From: Planococcus sp. MSAK28401
Lineage (GTDB): Bacteria; Bacillota; Bacilli; Bacillales_A; Planococcaceae
NCBI RefSeq assembly: GCF_018283455.1
Contig: NZ_JAAMTH010000001.1
Span: forward strand, 1,655,501-1,719,500
Direction of reading: 5' to 3'
Length of the DNA: 64,000 nt
Part shown: positions 1 to 7,791 of the stretch, piece by piece
Layout: the number at the start of each line of letters is the position of its first letter
Position numbering within the stretch: position 1 is the first letter of the stretch
The notes under the pieces: generated by a model
What the model was told of the DNA's origin: nothing
The model's database searches: none
The model's input: only the letters and a program-made list of their open reading frames with translations
Translations under genes and position numbers: made by a program

Positions 1-1
1 C

Positions 2-310
2 CTTAAGTCGGAACAATTATCGCAAGATGCCGACCTGGTCGTCCATGAAGCGACGTTCGACGGCGAAACGGAAAAACTCGCTAAGGAATACGGCCATTCG
101 ACGACTTTGGATGCGGCCAACGTGGCGAGACGTGCCGGTGCACAAAAGCTTATCGTCAACCATATGAGTGCGAGGTTTATGCCGGAACATGAGAAGGATT
201 TATTGAAAAGCATGCGTCAAGTCCATGAAAACAGCGAAATTGCCCACGATTTTGATGAATTTGGTTGGAATAAAAAAGATCGTCAAATGGTAAAAATTCT
301 AGAAAATTAA
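2..310 (+). CDS. rnz: Ribonuclease Z, C-terminal part (partial, cut by the window start)
   Basis: This is the C-terminal end of the beta-lactamase-fold endonuclease that trims tRNA 3' ends. The open frame runs from base 2 without a start codon. It shows ADLVVHEATF, then the GHSTTLDAANVARRAGA and LIVNHMSARF segments, which are the late metal-binding and HST-type motifs of the RNase Z family. About 102 residues are visible, so roughly two thirds of the protein lies upstream of the window. A hairpin with a T-run follows the stop, so it ends its transcription unit. The assignment rests on motif recognition and is firm. Confidence 0.9.
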   Translation, partial: LKSEQLSQDADLVVHEATFDGETEKLAKEYGHSTTLDAANVARRAGAQKLIVNHMSARFMPEHEKDLLKSMRQVHENSEIAHDFDEFGWNKKDRQMVKILEN

Positions 311-316
311 TGTAAC

Positions 317-374
317 AAGCGTTTTCCGGTTGTTTTCGATAGAATCGAACGAAGCAGCAAGGAAAACGTTTTTT
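317..374 (+). terminator. Terminator after rnz
   Basis: CGTTTTCC (320-327) pairs with GGAAAACG (361-368) across a structured loop and is followed by a run of T residues. Confidence 0.6.
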
Positions 375-397
375 ATTAGCGAAAGGAAGTGCGGAAC

Positions 398-1105
398 ATG
401 GATTTCCATACAGTCATGCAAGAACTGGAAGCTTTAGGGAAAGAACGGACGAAAAAAATGTACCTGTCGAGCGGAGCGAAAGAACCGGTGTTCGGCGTAG
501 CCACAGGCGCGATGAAGCCGATTGCCAAGCAAATCAAAATCGATCAGCCTTTAGCAGAACAATTGTATGCGACCGGCAATTACGACGCCATGTATTTTGC
601 AGGCATTATCGCCGACCCGAAAGCGATGACGGAAGCTGATTTCGACCGCTGGATGGACGGGGCTTATTTCTATATGCTGTCAGATTATGTTGTGGCGGTC
701 ACCTTGTCGGAATCCGATATCGCGCAGCAAGTTGCCGATAAATGGATTGCAAGCGGCGATGAGCTGCGCATGTCTGCCGGCTGGAGCTGTTATTGCTGGC
801 TGCTCGGCAACCGCAAGGACAGTGAATTCAAGGAAGACAAAATTTCCGCCATGCTGGATACGGTGAAAGAAACGATCCACGAATCCCCTGAACGGACGAA
901 AGCATCGATGAATAATTTTCTCTACACCGTTGGTATTTCCTATAAGCCTTTGAGCGACAAAGCTGCCGAAACTGCAAAAGCTGTAGGGAAAGTCGAGCTC
1001 AAACGGGAAAACAGAAAACCAACACAGCTCTATGCCTATGACAGCATCCAGCAAGGCTTAGAAAAGGGACGCCTTGGATTTAAGCGCAAATTTGTTAGAT
1101 GTTAA
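398..1105 (+). CDS. DNA alkylation repair protein, AlkD-like
   Basis: The 235-residue protein resembles the AlkD/AlkC-type HEAT-repeat DNA glycosylases (PF08713), which remove bulky or cationic alkylated bases. Family-like stretches are MYLSSGAKEPVFGVATGAMK near the N-terminus, the helical tract around YFYMLSDYVV, and the C-terminal signature GFKRKFVRC. I chose ATG 398 because GAAAGGAAG (381-389) sits at proper distance; the upstream in-frame GTG at 389 overlaps that site. It stands alone between two terminators. Family assignment is good; substrate range is not visible from sequence. Confidence 0.88.
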   Translation: MDFHTVMQELEALGKERTKKMYLSSGAKEPVFGVATGAMKPIAKQIKIDQPLAEQLYATGNYDAMYFAGIIADPKAMTEADFDRWMDGAYFYMLSDYVVAVTLSESDIAQQVADKWIASGDELRMSAGWSCYCWLLGNRKDSEFKEDKISAMLDTVKETIHESPERTKASMNNFLYTVGISYKPLSDKAAETAKAVGKVELKRENRKPTQLYAYDSIQQGLEKGRLGFKRKFVRC

Positions 1106-1115
1106 TACAGTATAG

Positions 1116-1152
1116 AAAAAGTGCCATCATAAAAAGGATTGGCGCTTTTTTT
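1116..1152 (+). terminator. Terminator after the AlkD-like gene
   Basis: AAAAAGTGCCA pairs with TGGCGCTTTTT (one G:U pair) and continues into a T-run. Confidence 0.85.
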
Positions 1153-1201
1153 GTTGAATGACTACTAGTTGACTTCATACATCATTGGAGGAGATGAGAC
1201 T

Positions 1202-1666
1202 TTGTTCAGAGGAATCAGCTTTGAATTACCGAATGACTATGGGAGTTATCTGAAGGACATATTTCAGCCAATCAATATTCAAGGCTTTGAGTGGCACATC
1301 GATAATGTAGAAGCCTTTGCAAGTAGGAATGGAAGTCATACGAACGAGCTGTTTCCACTTAATAGAGAGCGACTGACAGGTTTAGAGCTCAAGAAAGTAA
1401 TCGAAACCGAACAGGCTTATGTGATTTTTGCAGAACTTCGCTCTTTTCAGGGGCCTGTTACTTCACATCCTGAAACTTACGAAGAGTTTGCTGCAAGCGA
1501 CTGCCAATTGGTCCTACTAATAGTCGATACGATCTATACGACGATCTATTGCAAAGATCAGCAAATGCTCCATGCGCTCTATGAGAACGCACGCAGTTTT
1601 GGTTTTCGTGATTTGGAATATTTGAATGAACAAAACGATTCGCGTACCAGGCTTTCAGTGTGGTGA
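1202..1666 (+). CDS. DUF2691-like protein
   Basis: About 154 residues starting MFRGISFELPNDYGSYLKDIF, which matches the opening of DUF2691 proteins (RGI.FEIPN.YG...). Its function is unknown. The start is TTG 1202, chosen because GGAGGAG (1187-1193) lies 8 bases upstream; an in-frame ATG at 1169 lies before that site and has no ribosome binding site of its own. The next gene starts 15 bases after the stop, so the two are probably co-transcribed. The protein looks cytoplasmic, with no signal peptide or membrane segment. Confidence 0.75.
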   Translation: MFRGISFELPNDYGSYLKDIFQPINIQGFEWHIDNVEAFASRNGSHTNELFPLNRERLTGLELKKVIETEQAYVIFAELRSFQGPVTSHPETYEEFAASDCQLVLLIVDTIYTTIYCKDQQMLHALYENARSFGFRDLEYLNEQNDSRTRLSVW

Positions 1667-1681
1667 ATGAGGAGGGTATCT

Positions 1682-2530
1682 ATGGCCGAGCGAATTGAGG
1701 AACAAGTGCTATATACTGTAGAGAAAAAAGAAACTGGATCTGTGCAAATATTTGATGCAGATTGGACAGTAAATGATGGGTTAGCCATTGTTTTAGAGAA
1801 GAACAAACAATCGTGGATCCAATTAAATGGTGTAGATATAAAACTGAGCTTTCAAAGAAACTTCCACAGTATTAGATGGATTGATTCAACAAATTTAATC
1901 GTGAGTGCTTTTTCTGATCACCCCACCAGAGAAAACAGCAACCTGGAACAATTTATTATAAATAGAGAAGGCAAGATTATGGAAACCCTTTACGCAGGTG
2001 AGTATGTGGCGGATCAAGTTGCCTGTAAGGAAGGCATTTGGTTCAGTTATTATGATGAAGGAATATTTGGCGGCGGGATTGATAAAGAAGGCTTGATATT
2101 GAAAAATTTATCAGGTAAGACTATTTTCAGGTATCATAGCGATTTACTTGATCGGCCGGATATAGATGACTGTTACGCAATCTGTAAAGGGAAGGGCAGG
2201 GAACTATGGTTGTTCCCATATCCGACTTTTCAATTAGTTGCTGTTGACCCACATAAGCGGGGCATGTGGTTGTTTAATGTCCCGGAAATGCTCAACGGTT
2301 CAGCTGGACTTTGTGTTCGCGGGGCTTATGCGTACTTTTATAATCCATACGATAGCAACGGAAAATTGTATCAGCTGAAAATAGGAACAAGTCAATTAGA
2401 GGTGCTAGGGACATTTTCTGGGCGTCTTAGAGGAATGCCTCCTTCAGAACAGGCCCATTTTATTTCAATTGAAGAGAGCACGGTGAAATTATTTAAAATA
2501 TTGAACAAAGATGAATACATATATTCTTAA
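1682..2530 (+). CDS. Hypothetical protein, possibly beta-propeller-like
   Basis: A 282-residue soluble protein without a recognised family. It is rich in short beta-strand-like stretches with recurring aromatic and glycine patterns, such as SIRWIDSTNLIVSAF, GIWFSYYDEGIFGGG and AYAYFYNPYDSNGKLYQL, which would fit a propeller or a similar all-beta fold; that is inference. ATG 1682 is preceded by GAGGAGGG (1668-1675). It follows the DUF2691-like gene almost directly, suggesting one operon. Confidence 0.8.
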   Translation: MAERIEEQVLYTVEKKETGSVQIFDADWTVNDGLAIVLEKNKQSWIQLNGVDIKLSFQRNFHSIRWIDSTNLIVSAFSDHPTRENSNLEQFIINREGKIMETLYAGEYVADQVACKEGIWFSYYDEGIFGGGIDKEGLILKNLSGKTIFRYHSDLLDRPDIDDCYAICKGKGRELWLFPYPTFQLVAVDPHKRGMWLFNVPEMLNGSAGLCVRGAYAYFYNPYDSNGKLYQLKIGTSQLEVLGTFSGRLRGMPPSEQAHFISIEESTVKLFKILNKDEYIYS

Positions 2531-2557
2531 GAACTTCATCATAAAAGGAGGACCATT

Positions 2558-3214
2558 ATGAACGCATTAGTGATTGGTGCCACAGGAGCGACAGGAAAAG
2601 ACCTTGTAGCGCAATTGATAAAAGACGATTCATTTGAAAAAGTCGATGTTTTCGTAAGGCGTCAACTGGATATTCAGCATGATAAATTAACAGTCCATAT
2701 CATCGATTTTGACCGGCCGGATGCGTGGCGCGACTTCGTGAAAGGGGATGTGCTGTTTTCCTGTTTGGGTACGACGATCAAAGCGGCAGGAAACAAAGAG
2801 GCGCAATGGAAAGTCGATTATGGCTATCAATATGAATTTGCGAGAGCCGCAAAAGAAAACGGAGTCGGCCGGTATGTATTGGTATCAGCTGAGTTTGCTT
2901 CGCCAAAAGCCCGCAGCTTTTACTCAAAGATGAAGGGGCAGTTGGAAGAAGCGGTCAAAGAGCTAGGCTTTCCAAAGTTAACCATCATCAAGCCTCCGAT
3001 CTTGATGCGAAAGGATAGCGACCGCACCTTCGAAGTACTAGGCCTAAAAGTAATTCAATTTATGAATAAAGCAGGCTTATTCCGCTCCCAACAGCCACTT
3101 CCCACTGAAATGTTGGCCAAGGCTATGATTAATTCGGCTAAACAAATAAAAGAGGATAGCGAACCATTGATAGGAAATGCCATACGCGAACGCGCTACTT
3201 CGAAATCGTTTTGA
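2558..3214 (+). CDS. NAD(P)-binding atypical SDR oxidoreductase
   Basis: 218 residues. The N-terminus MNALVIGATGATGKDLVAQL carries the GxxGxxG dinucleotide-binding turn of NAD(P)H-binding proteins of the PF13460/Fmp52 type. FSCLGTTIKAAG, YVLVSAEFASPKARSFYSKMKGQLE and LTIIKPPILM match the CLG.T, S..GA....YN..KG..E and RP..L segments of that family. The catalytic Tyr-Lys dyad is plausible at YSKMK. AAAGGAGGA sits just before the ATG. The substrate cannot be told. Confidence 0.88.
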   Translation: MNALVIGATGATGKDLVAQLIKDDSFEKVDVFVRRQLDIQHDKLTVHIIDFDRPDAWRDFVKGDVLFSCLGTTIKAAGNKEAQWKVDYGYQYEFARAAKENGVGRYVLVSAEFASPKARSFYSKMKGQLEEAVKELGFPKLTIIKPPILMRKDSDRTFEVLGLKVIQFMNKAGLFRSQQPLPTEMLAKAMINSAKQIKEDSEPLIGNAIRERATSKSF

Positions 3215-3303
3215 ATATAACTATTCAAAAAACGAAAAGTGATAGAATCCGCATAATGAATATTATTATTCATCATCATCTTATTTAGTGAGGAGGTGTG
3301 CTG

Positions 3304-4686
3304 GTGAAAAGGAAAATAGGGTTCCTGGCTTTCCTGGTTTTTATTGCAGTTTTCATTTATTGGGTTATTCATTATTATTCAGAAGAAACGAGTGAGCAGA
3401 CGGGAAATGCCAGCATTCCCCACAGCGGCACAAGCTATGACATTAACCTAAACATGACAGAATCAGGAGTTTTCCAGGTTTCTGCAGACATCCTAATTAC
3501 AAATGACTCACAGAAAAGTTGGGCAGACATCGCCTTCCACTTTGTTCCCAACGCAATGAATCCGGAATTGACTGCTGGTTATTCAGATGAATCAGCTGGT
3601 GTTGAAATGAATTCAATCACTTCTGGCGAAGATGAATTGTTTTATGAATTGAATGGCAGCGCTCTATTCATCGAACTTGAATCGGATTTAGCGCCAGGCG
3701 AGCAGCAGACTGTCACGATCGAATACACTCTTACTGTGCCTGAAGACGGCATGCGGTTGGCGCAAGTGGAAAACAATTTTTACTTGGCCCATTGGTACCC
3801 GATGCTTGCTGAATATGACGACGGCTGGCAGGTCAATGACTATGATCCCAAAGGGGAATCTTATGAAACAGGGTATGGCGATTATACCTTCACTTATCAA
3901 TTGCCAGACGATTACCTGGTCGCCACTTCTGCACCAGATAGGCTGGCGGAAGCCAGTTCATCTGGAACCTTAACAGGAGAAGCTATCAAGGATTTTTATG
4001 CGGCGTTTTTGGATCCAGCCGATTGGCAAGTCGCAGAGCGCAAGTCTGGAAATACGAAGTTGCGTGCGTTTGTACCGGCGGAATCGGAAATCCTGGAGGA
4101 GACGGCTGAGTTGTCAGTCGAAGCATTTGCTTATTTCGAAGAAAACATTGGCGATTATCCGTTTGCTGAATTGGATTTGATCGCAAATGATGGATATATG
4201 GAGTACCCGAACATTGTAGAAGTGCCGATGGATGAAGACTTGCTTGATTCGATCCTGGTGCACGAAATCGCCCATCAATGGTTTTACTATTTGGTCGGCA
4301 ATGATCCATACGAAAACGCTTGGCTCGATGAGAGTTTGACCGAGTTCAGCACCGGTTTATTCCTCAGCGATTATTATGGTGATGAAGACAGCGGTTTTCA
4401 AAATGCAAAGGCCTATGAAGAATCTTACGAAACGGAAACCTATGCTGATTTGGCGCTTGATGAATTTGACACACCGGCCTATTATGCGACCGTGTACGGC
4501 AAAGTCCCTTTATTGCTGAAAGACTTTTTCGACGAACGGGGCGGAAATGAGGAAGCGCTGGAGTTTTTAGCGAATTATTACGAAGAGTTTCAATTTCAGC
4601 GGGTGACAAAACAACAATTCAGGGAGTTCTTTGAGGATTCTTTCGAAGGGGACCAGCAGGAGTTTTTGAATAGTTGGCTTCAATAA
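3304..4686 (+). CDS. M1 family metallopeptidase, membrane-anchored
   Basis: 460 residues with an N-terminal membrane anchor (residues about 4-24), an all-beta domain, and a gluzincin catalytic domain. The zinc site is H320-E-I-A-H324 with E343 in DESLTEF, which is the HEXXH-X18-E spacing of M1 aminopeptidases. GYMEYPNIVEVP stands where the G-A/x-M-E-N exopeptidase motif is expected. The start is GTG 3304, 6 bases after AGGAGGT (3291-3297); a GTG at 3298 overlaps that site. It probably trims peptides at the outer face of the membrane; that location is inferred from the anchor. Confidence 0.9.
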   Translation: MKRKIGFLAFLVFIAVFIYWVIHYYSEETSEQTGNASIPHSGTSYDINLNMTESGVFQVSADILITNDSQKSWADIAFHFVPNAMNPELTAGYSDESAGVEMNSITSGEDELFYELNGSALFIELESDLAPGEQQTVTIEYTLTVPEDGMRLAQVENNFYLAHWYPMLAEYDDGWQVNDYDPKGESYETGYGDYTFTYQLPDDYLVATSAPDRLAEASSSGTLTGEAIKDFYAAFLDPADWQVAERKSGNTKLRAFVPAESEILEETAELSVEAFAYFEENIGDYPFAELDLIANDGYMEYPNIVEVPMDEDLLDSILVHEIAHQWFYYLVGNDPYENAWLDESLTEFSTGLFLSDYYGDEDSGFQNAKAYEESYETETYADLALDEFDTPAYYATVYGKVPLLLKDFFDERGGNEEALEFLANYYEEFQFQRVTKQQFREFFEDSFEGDQQEFLNSWLQ

Positions 4687-4831
4687 GACAATAAGCATTT
4701 TTAGGCGGGGAACTTAGCTGGAATTGAGCGGCTTCTCCGTCTTTTGTTTATACCGCATCCGTTTAATAAAGCAGGGGCTGGGTATTTGGGGGATATGAAG
4801 AATCCAGAGAAAGCAGGAAGGGGGTCCTGAA

Positions 4832-5359
4832 ATGCTTGATACGATTATATTCGATGGCTGGAAAAGTGTGCTGCGCATCGCGATCATGTCTATGCTGGCG
4901 TACCCTTTTCTCATCATTCTGTTGAGGATTTTTGGAAAACGCAGTTTAAGCAATGTGAACATCTTCGATTTCGTTATCACCGTTACATACGGGGCAACAC
5001 TCGGCAGCATCATCACCAGTGACAAAATGTCTTTTGCAGACGGGGTGGCGGTTTTGTTTATGCTTACTTTGTTGCAGTATATTGTTTCTAAACTGTCGGT
5101 GAATTCCAAAGGATTCGCTGATTTGATCAAGGCCAATCCGAGTTTCATTTATCATAATGGCGAGTTTTACGAAGCCAGCATGAATAAGCACCGCATCCGA
5201 AAAGACGATTTGCGCGGGAAAGTCCGACAGCAGGGCTTGAGCTCCTTTGAACAAGTGGAAGCGATCGTTTTGGAAGGCGATGGTTCATTATCGATTATCA
5301 AAAAACAGGAGACTCAGTCAAAAGATGCCTTCGAGGGCGTTGAACGTTCCGATGCTTGA
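4832..5359 (+). CDS. YetF/DUF421 family membrane protein
   Basis: 175 residues with three N-terminal membrane helices followed by a small soluble alpha/beta domain. LRIFGKRSLSNVNIFDFVITVTYGATLGSII is split here as FGKRSLSNVNIFDFVITV and YGATLGSI, the hallmark of DUF421 (GKR...L...D....I..G...). The soluble part shows IYHNGEF and LRQQGLSSFEQVEAIVLEGDGSLSI-like text characteristic of YetF, YrbG and SpoVR-linked relatives. GAAGGGGG precedes ATG 4832. Its role is not established; members are linked to spore and envelope functions. Confidence 0.9.
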   Translation: MLDTIIFDGWKSVLRIAIMSMLAYPFLIILLRIFGKRSLSNVNIFDFVITVTYGATLGSIITSDKMSFADGVAVLFMLTLLQYIVSKLSVNSKGFADLIKANPSFIYHNGEFYEASMNKHRIRKDDLRGKVRQQGLSSFEQVEAIVLEGDGSLSIIKKQETQSKDAFEGVERSDA

Positions 5360-5392
5360 AACTCCCCCTATATAAATGGAGCTATTGCTCAT

Positions 5393-5426
5393 AATCCCGC
5401 TTTCAGATACGAGAGCGGGATTTTTT
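5393..5426 (+). terminator. Terminator after the DUF421 gene
   Basis: AATCCCGCTTTC pairs with GAGAGCGGGATT, followed by six T residues. Confidence 0.88.
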
Positions 5427-5440
5427 ATGCTATGATGTAT

Positions 5441-5455
5441 TGAGAACTATTATCA
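5441..5455. promoter_or_regulatory. Fur/PerR-like 7-1-7 box before the LysR gene
   Basis: TGAGAACTATTATCA matches the Bacillus Fur-type core TGATAATNATTATCA at 13 of 15 positions (counting the free N). It lies 20 bases before the LysR start and right after a TATGAT -10-like sequence (5431-5436), where a repressor would block transcription. Which member of the Fur family would bind cannot be told by eye. Confidence 0.45.
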
Positions 5456-5474
5456 ATTAAAAGAGGTGAATGCC

Positions 5475-6353
5475 GTGCTGGGGAAATTACATACCTTTCA
5501 AATGCTGGCTGAATGCGGATCTTATACCGAGGCGGCGAAAAAACTATATTGCTCACAACCTTCTGTCAGCCAGCAGATTCGCTATTTGGAAGAATACTAT
5601 GGCGTGAGGCTCATCGTCCGCAAAAAGCAACGCATCGAGCTGACAGAGCACGGCGTTCTATTACAGAAACAGGCCGGGCAGCTGCTCGATCTGTTTGAGC
5701 AGACGCAAGAACTGATGACCACTCCTGCGGCCCAAAAGCCAGTTTCCATCTACATGAGCAATCATATTGCTGAAAGTTATTATGAGGAGTTGTTCGATTT
5801 GAGTGCTCCTTGCTGCAGGGCTTGCCCATTTGAAATCAATGGCCGTTGCTATATGGAACTGCGCGAACAGTTACTGGCCAAAAAAGCCAAGTTCGCCGTA
5901 ATGCCGATTTACGCCGATGATGGACTTCACAAATCGTACAATATCCAAGGCTTGTTTGAAGAGGAATTCCAATTGGTCTTCTCCGCCAGCCACCCTTTGG
6001 CGACGCGAAAAGTAATCTATGCAAAAGACCTGCAGCATGCGGCCGTGTTGCAGACACAAAGCAGGCATATGCAAGCGCTCATCCAGCAGGCGCTTGAAGC
6101 GAAAGGCGTTGAGGCTTTTTATATGCAGATGACTGATTTCAAGATTATCAAAAAAGCACTGAGGCAAAGCGACTCGGTTTCCTTTCTGCCGCTAAAAGCG
6201 CTGGATTCAACTGATGCGTCATTGGTTTACCGTTCTGTCAAAGGGCTTCGGATTGTCCGGCAAAACGGGCTGGTCATTGATCCGGAACAACAGTTAAGCC
6301 AAGCAGAACAAGCCTATTGCGACCATATTACGGAAAAGCTCTCTTCATTTTGA
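5475..6353 (+). CDS. LysR-family transcriptional regulator with a cysteine cluster
   Basis: 292 residues. The N-terminal winged helix is clear: LHTFQMLAECGSYTEAAKKL, then YCSQPSVSQQIRYLEEYYG. The effector domain follows. Unusually it carries Cys113, Cys114, Cys117 and Cys125 in CCRACPFEINGRC, a possible metal or redox site that is not part of the standard LysR fold. The start is GTG 5475 behind AAGAGGTG (5461-5468); an in-frame GTG at 5466 overlaps that site. A Fur-like box overlaps its promoter. The stop codon lies inside the terminator hairpin. Its target genes are unknown. Confidence 0.9.
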   Translation: MLGKLHTFQMLAECGSYTEAAKKLYCSQPSVSQQIRYLEEYYGVRLIVRKKQRIELTEHGVLLQKQAGQLLDLFEQTQELMTTPAAQKPVSIYMSNHIAESYYEELFDLSAPCCRACPFEINGRCYMELREQLLAKKAKFAVMPIYADDGLHKSYNIQGLFEEEFQLVFSASHPLATRKVIYAKDLQHAAVLQTQSRHMQALIQQALEAKGVEAFYMQMTDFKIIKKALRQSDSVSFLPLKALDSTDASLVYRSVKGLRIVRQNGLVIDPEQQLSQAEQAYCDHITEKLSSF

Positions 6354-6368
6354 TGAAGAGAGCTTTTC
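6333..6368 (+). terminator. Terminator overlapping the LysR stop codon
   Basis: A perfect 16-bp stem (GAAAAGCTCTCTTCAT with its complement) and a 4-base loop. The TGA stop at 6351-6353 sits at the top of the hairpin. The 3' tail is only moderately T-rich because the stem itself ends in TTTTC. Confidence 0.85.
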
Positions 6369-6469
6369 GGTTATAAGAAATCCTTATACAGCCATCACGA
6401 AAAATAATGCAAGTGGCCGCACCGTATATCGGAACAGAAAAAATCGACAGTTGCTTTGCAAACACTAGT

Positions 6470-6484
6470 TGATAACGATTCTCA
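6470..6484. promoter_or_regulatory. Second Fur-like 7-1-7 box
   Basis: TGATAACGATTCTCA matches TGATAATNATTATCA at 13 of 15 positions (counting the free N). It lies about 100 bases upstream of the small secreted-protein gene at 6583. Confidence 0.4.
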
Positions 6485-6582
6485 GTGGTGGTAGATTAAA
6501 GTGGCAAAGCGAAGAGAAACCCCGATTTACGCTAGCTTCTTAAGAAAAGCTTTCAGTTCCACTGAAGAAATGGGGCGAGCAA

Positions 6583-6897
6583 ATGAAGAAAATATTATTG
6601 TTTTTGGTTGTCGGCCTGTCGCTTTCCAGCCCAGCCTGTGCTGAATTGCTTGATGGTTTATGGAATGAACTAGGAAACGGTGAAACATTATCAAGCTACG
6701 ATGAGGCTCCGATTCGTTTAGAATGGCCTTCTGCTTTAACTGGTGTATTGAGCGCAAATACTGAGGCGAACGTTCTCATTAAAGAAGAGATCGATGAACA
6801 AGCTGGAAAAGTAAATGGGATGACACTTGCTGTCATGGCAGCCGCTGCTGTCTTTGTCTATTGGCTGAACAGAAAGAAAAAGCAGGAATTTGATTAA
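6583..6897 (+). CDS. Small exported, membrane-anchored protein of unknown function
   Basis: 104 residues. It has a signal peptide (KKILLFLVVGLSLSSPACA, cleavage likely after ACA), an acidic middle, and a C-terminal membrane helix (about residues 80-97) ending in RKKKQEF. The layout resembles a sortase substrate or single-pass surface protein, but no LPXTG-type motif is present. I do not recognise the family. GGGGCGAG lies close to ATG 6583. The Fur-like box upstream raises the possibility of metal or oxidative-stress control. Confidence 0.7.
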   Translation: MKKILLFLVVGLSLSSPACAELLDGLWNELGNGETLSSYDEAPIRLEWPSALTGVLSANTEANVLIKEEIDEQAGKVNGMTLAVMAAAAVFVYWLNRKKKQEFD

Positions 6898-6960
6898 GCC
6901 ACAATAAGAAATTCAGAAAAAATCTTATATATCCATCATTTATTGCAGGAGGTATTGGAA

Positions 6961-7476
6961 ATGACAGCTATTCAAATCTATGATGAGCAGGAATTGGTCC
7001 ATATCGCTTTTGACGATATTCGTAAATACCACGGAACCAAAGAAATGGCGGCGGTTGCGGTCGCTTACCGTATGGCAGAAGCGGCATTTGAAGCACTTTA
7101 CGGCATGGACGTGCCGGAGCGGCAGGAACTAGCGATCCAAGCAGGACAGGACTGCGCGGGATTCCGAGATGCCTTCGAATTCATCACAAGAGCCGAAACG
7201 CGCGGAAAATATTTCGTAGATCCAGACTATCCTGCTGCCAGGTTCGATCCTTATACGCGAAGCTCTTATGCATTCATCTTTTCGCGTGCCACAGGAGAAG
7301 AAGTGGAAGTCAGCTTAAAAAAAGATTTCCTGCCTGCTGCTTTTTACGACTTGGCGAAGAAAGACCGGGACTGCCTGATGACGCAGGAAGAAGTACAAGC
7401 TTTCGAAACGCTCAAGAAAGACTTATGTTTGCGCGCGTTAGAGCTTCCTTTAGATGAAGTCGTGGAAGTGCGCTGA
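6961..7476 (+). CDS. FmdE-like domain protein with altered metal motif
   Basis: 171 residues. IRKYHGTKEMAAVAVAYRMA resembles the beginning of FmdE/formylmethanofuran dehydrogenase subunit E domains (HGH.CPG...GYR.A), and the C-terminal half (AYAFIF...VSLKKDFL) fits the same fold. The HGHxCPG motif is changed to HGTKEMA, so the usual metal ligands seem lost. This assignment is tentative. ATG 6961 follows AGGAGG (6946-6951); an in-frame GTG or ATG further upstream is not needed. Confidence 0.7.
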   Translation: MTAIQIYDEQELVHIAFDDIRKYHGTKEMAAVAVAYRMAEAAFEALYGMDVPERQELAIQAGQDCAGFRDAFEFITRAETRGKYFVDPDYPAARFDPYTRSSYAFIFSRATGEEVEVSLKKDFLPAAFYDLAKKDRDCLMTQEEVQAFETLKKDLCLRALELPLDEVVEVR

Positions 7477-7539
7477 AGAATTGAGTTCGCTATAAAACGA
7501 GGATGGCAAATGAAAATCTCAATAAGCCCACACAAAAAG

Positions 7540-7575
7540 AGGAAATGCTGAGACATTCAGCGTTTCCTCTTTTTC
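7540..7575 (+). terminator. Terminator after the FmdE-like gene
   Basis: GAGGAAATGCTGA pairs perfectly with TCAGCGTTTCCTC apart from one G:U pair, followed by T residues. Confidence 0.88.
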
Positions 7576-7732
7576 GTTTCAGGATAGAAACTGTCCGTTT
7601 ACACGTATGCCTTTCATCCTGCCTGTAGCTGTTTTTCGTAAATCCAATATTTCCCTATATGTAGATGGATAGAAGCTCGCTAAAAATTGATAGGTATTAT
7701 TTTTCAAATATACCAAATAATCTGTAATCTTA

Positions 7733-7761
7733 TTGCTTGTCCAAATTTACTTCGGTATACT
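7733..7761 (+). promoter_or_regulatory. Sigma-A type promoter of the bacillolysin gene
   Basis: TTGCTT (7733-7738) and TATACT (7756-7761) are separated by 17 bases, and lie about 31 bases before the start codon. Confidence 0.65.
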
Positions 7762-7791
7762 AAATTTTATTAAAGTCGAGGAGGAAAAAAT

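Noticed and set aside
680-1054. 124-codon minus-strand frame in the AlkD-like gene
   Set aside because: It is fully covered by the repair gene on the plus strand and lacks any ribosome binding site.
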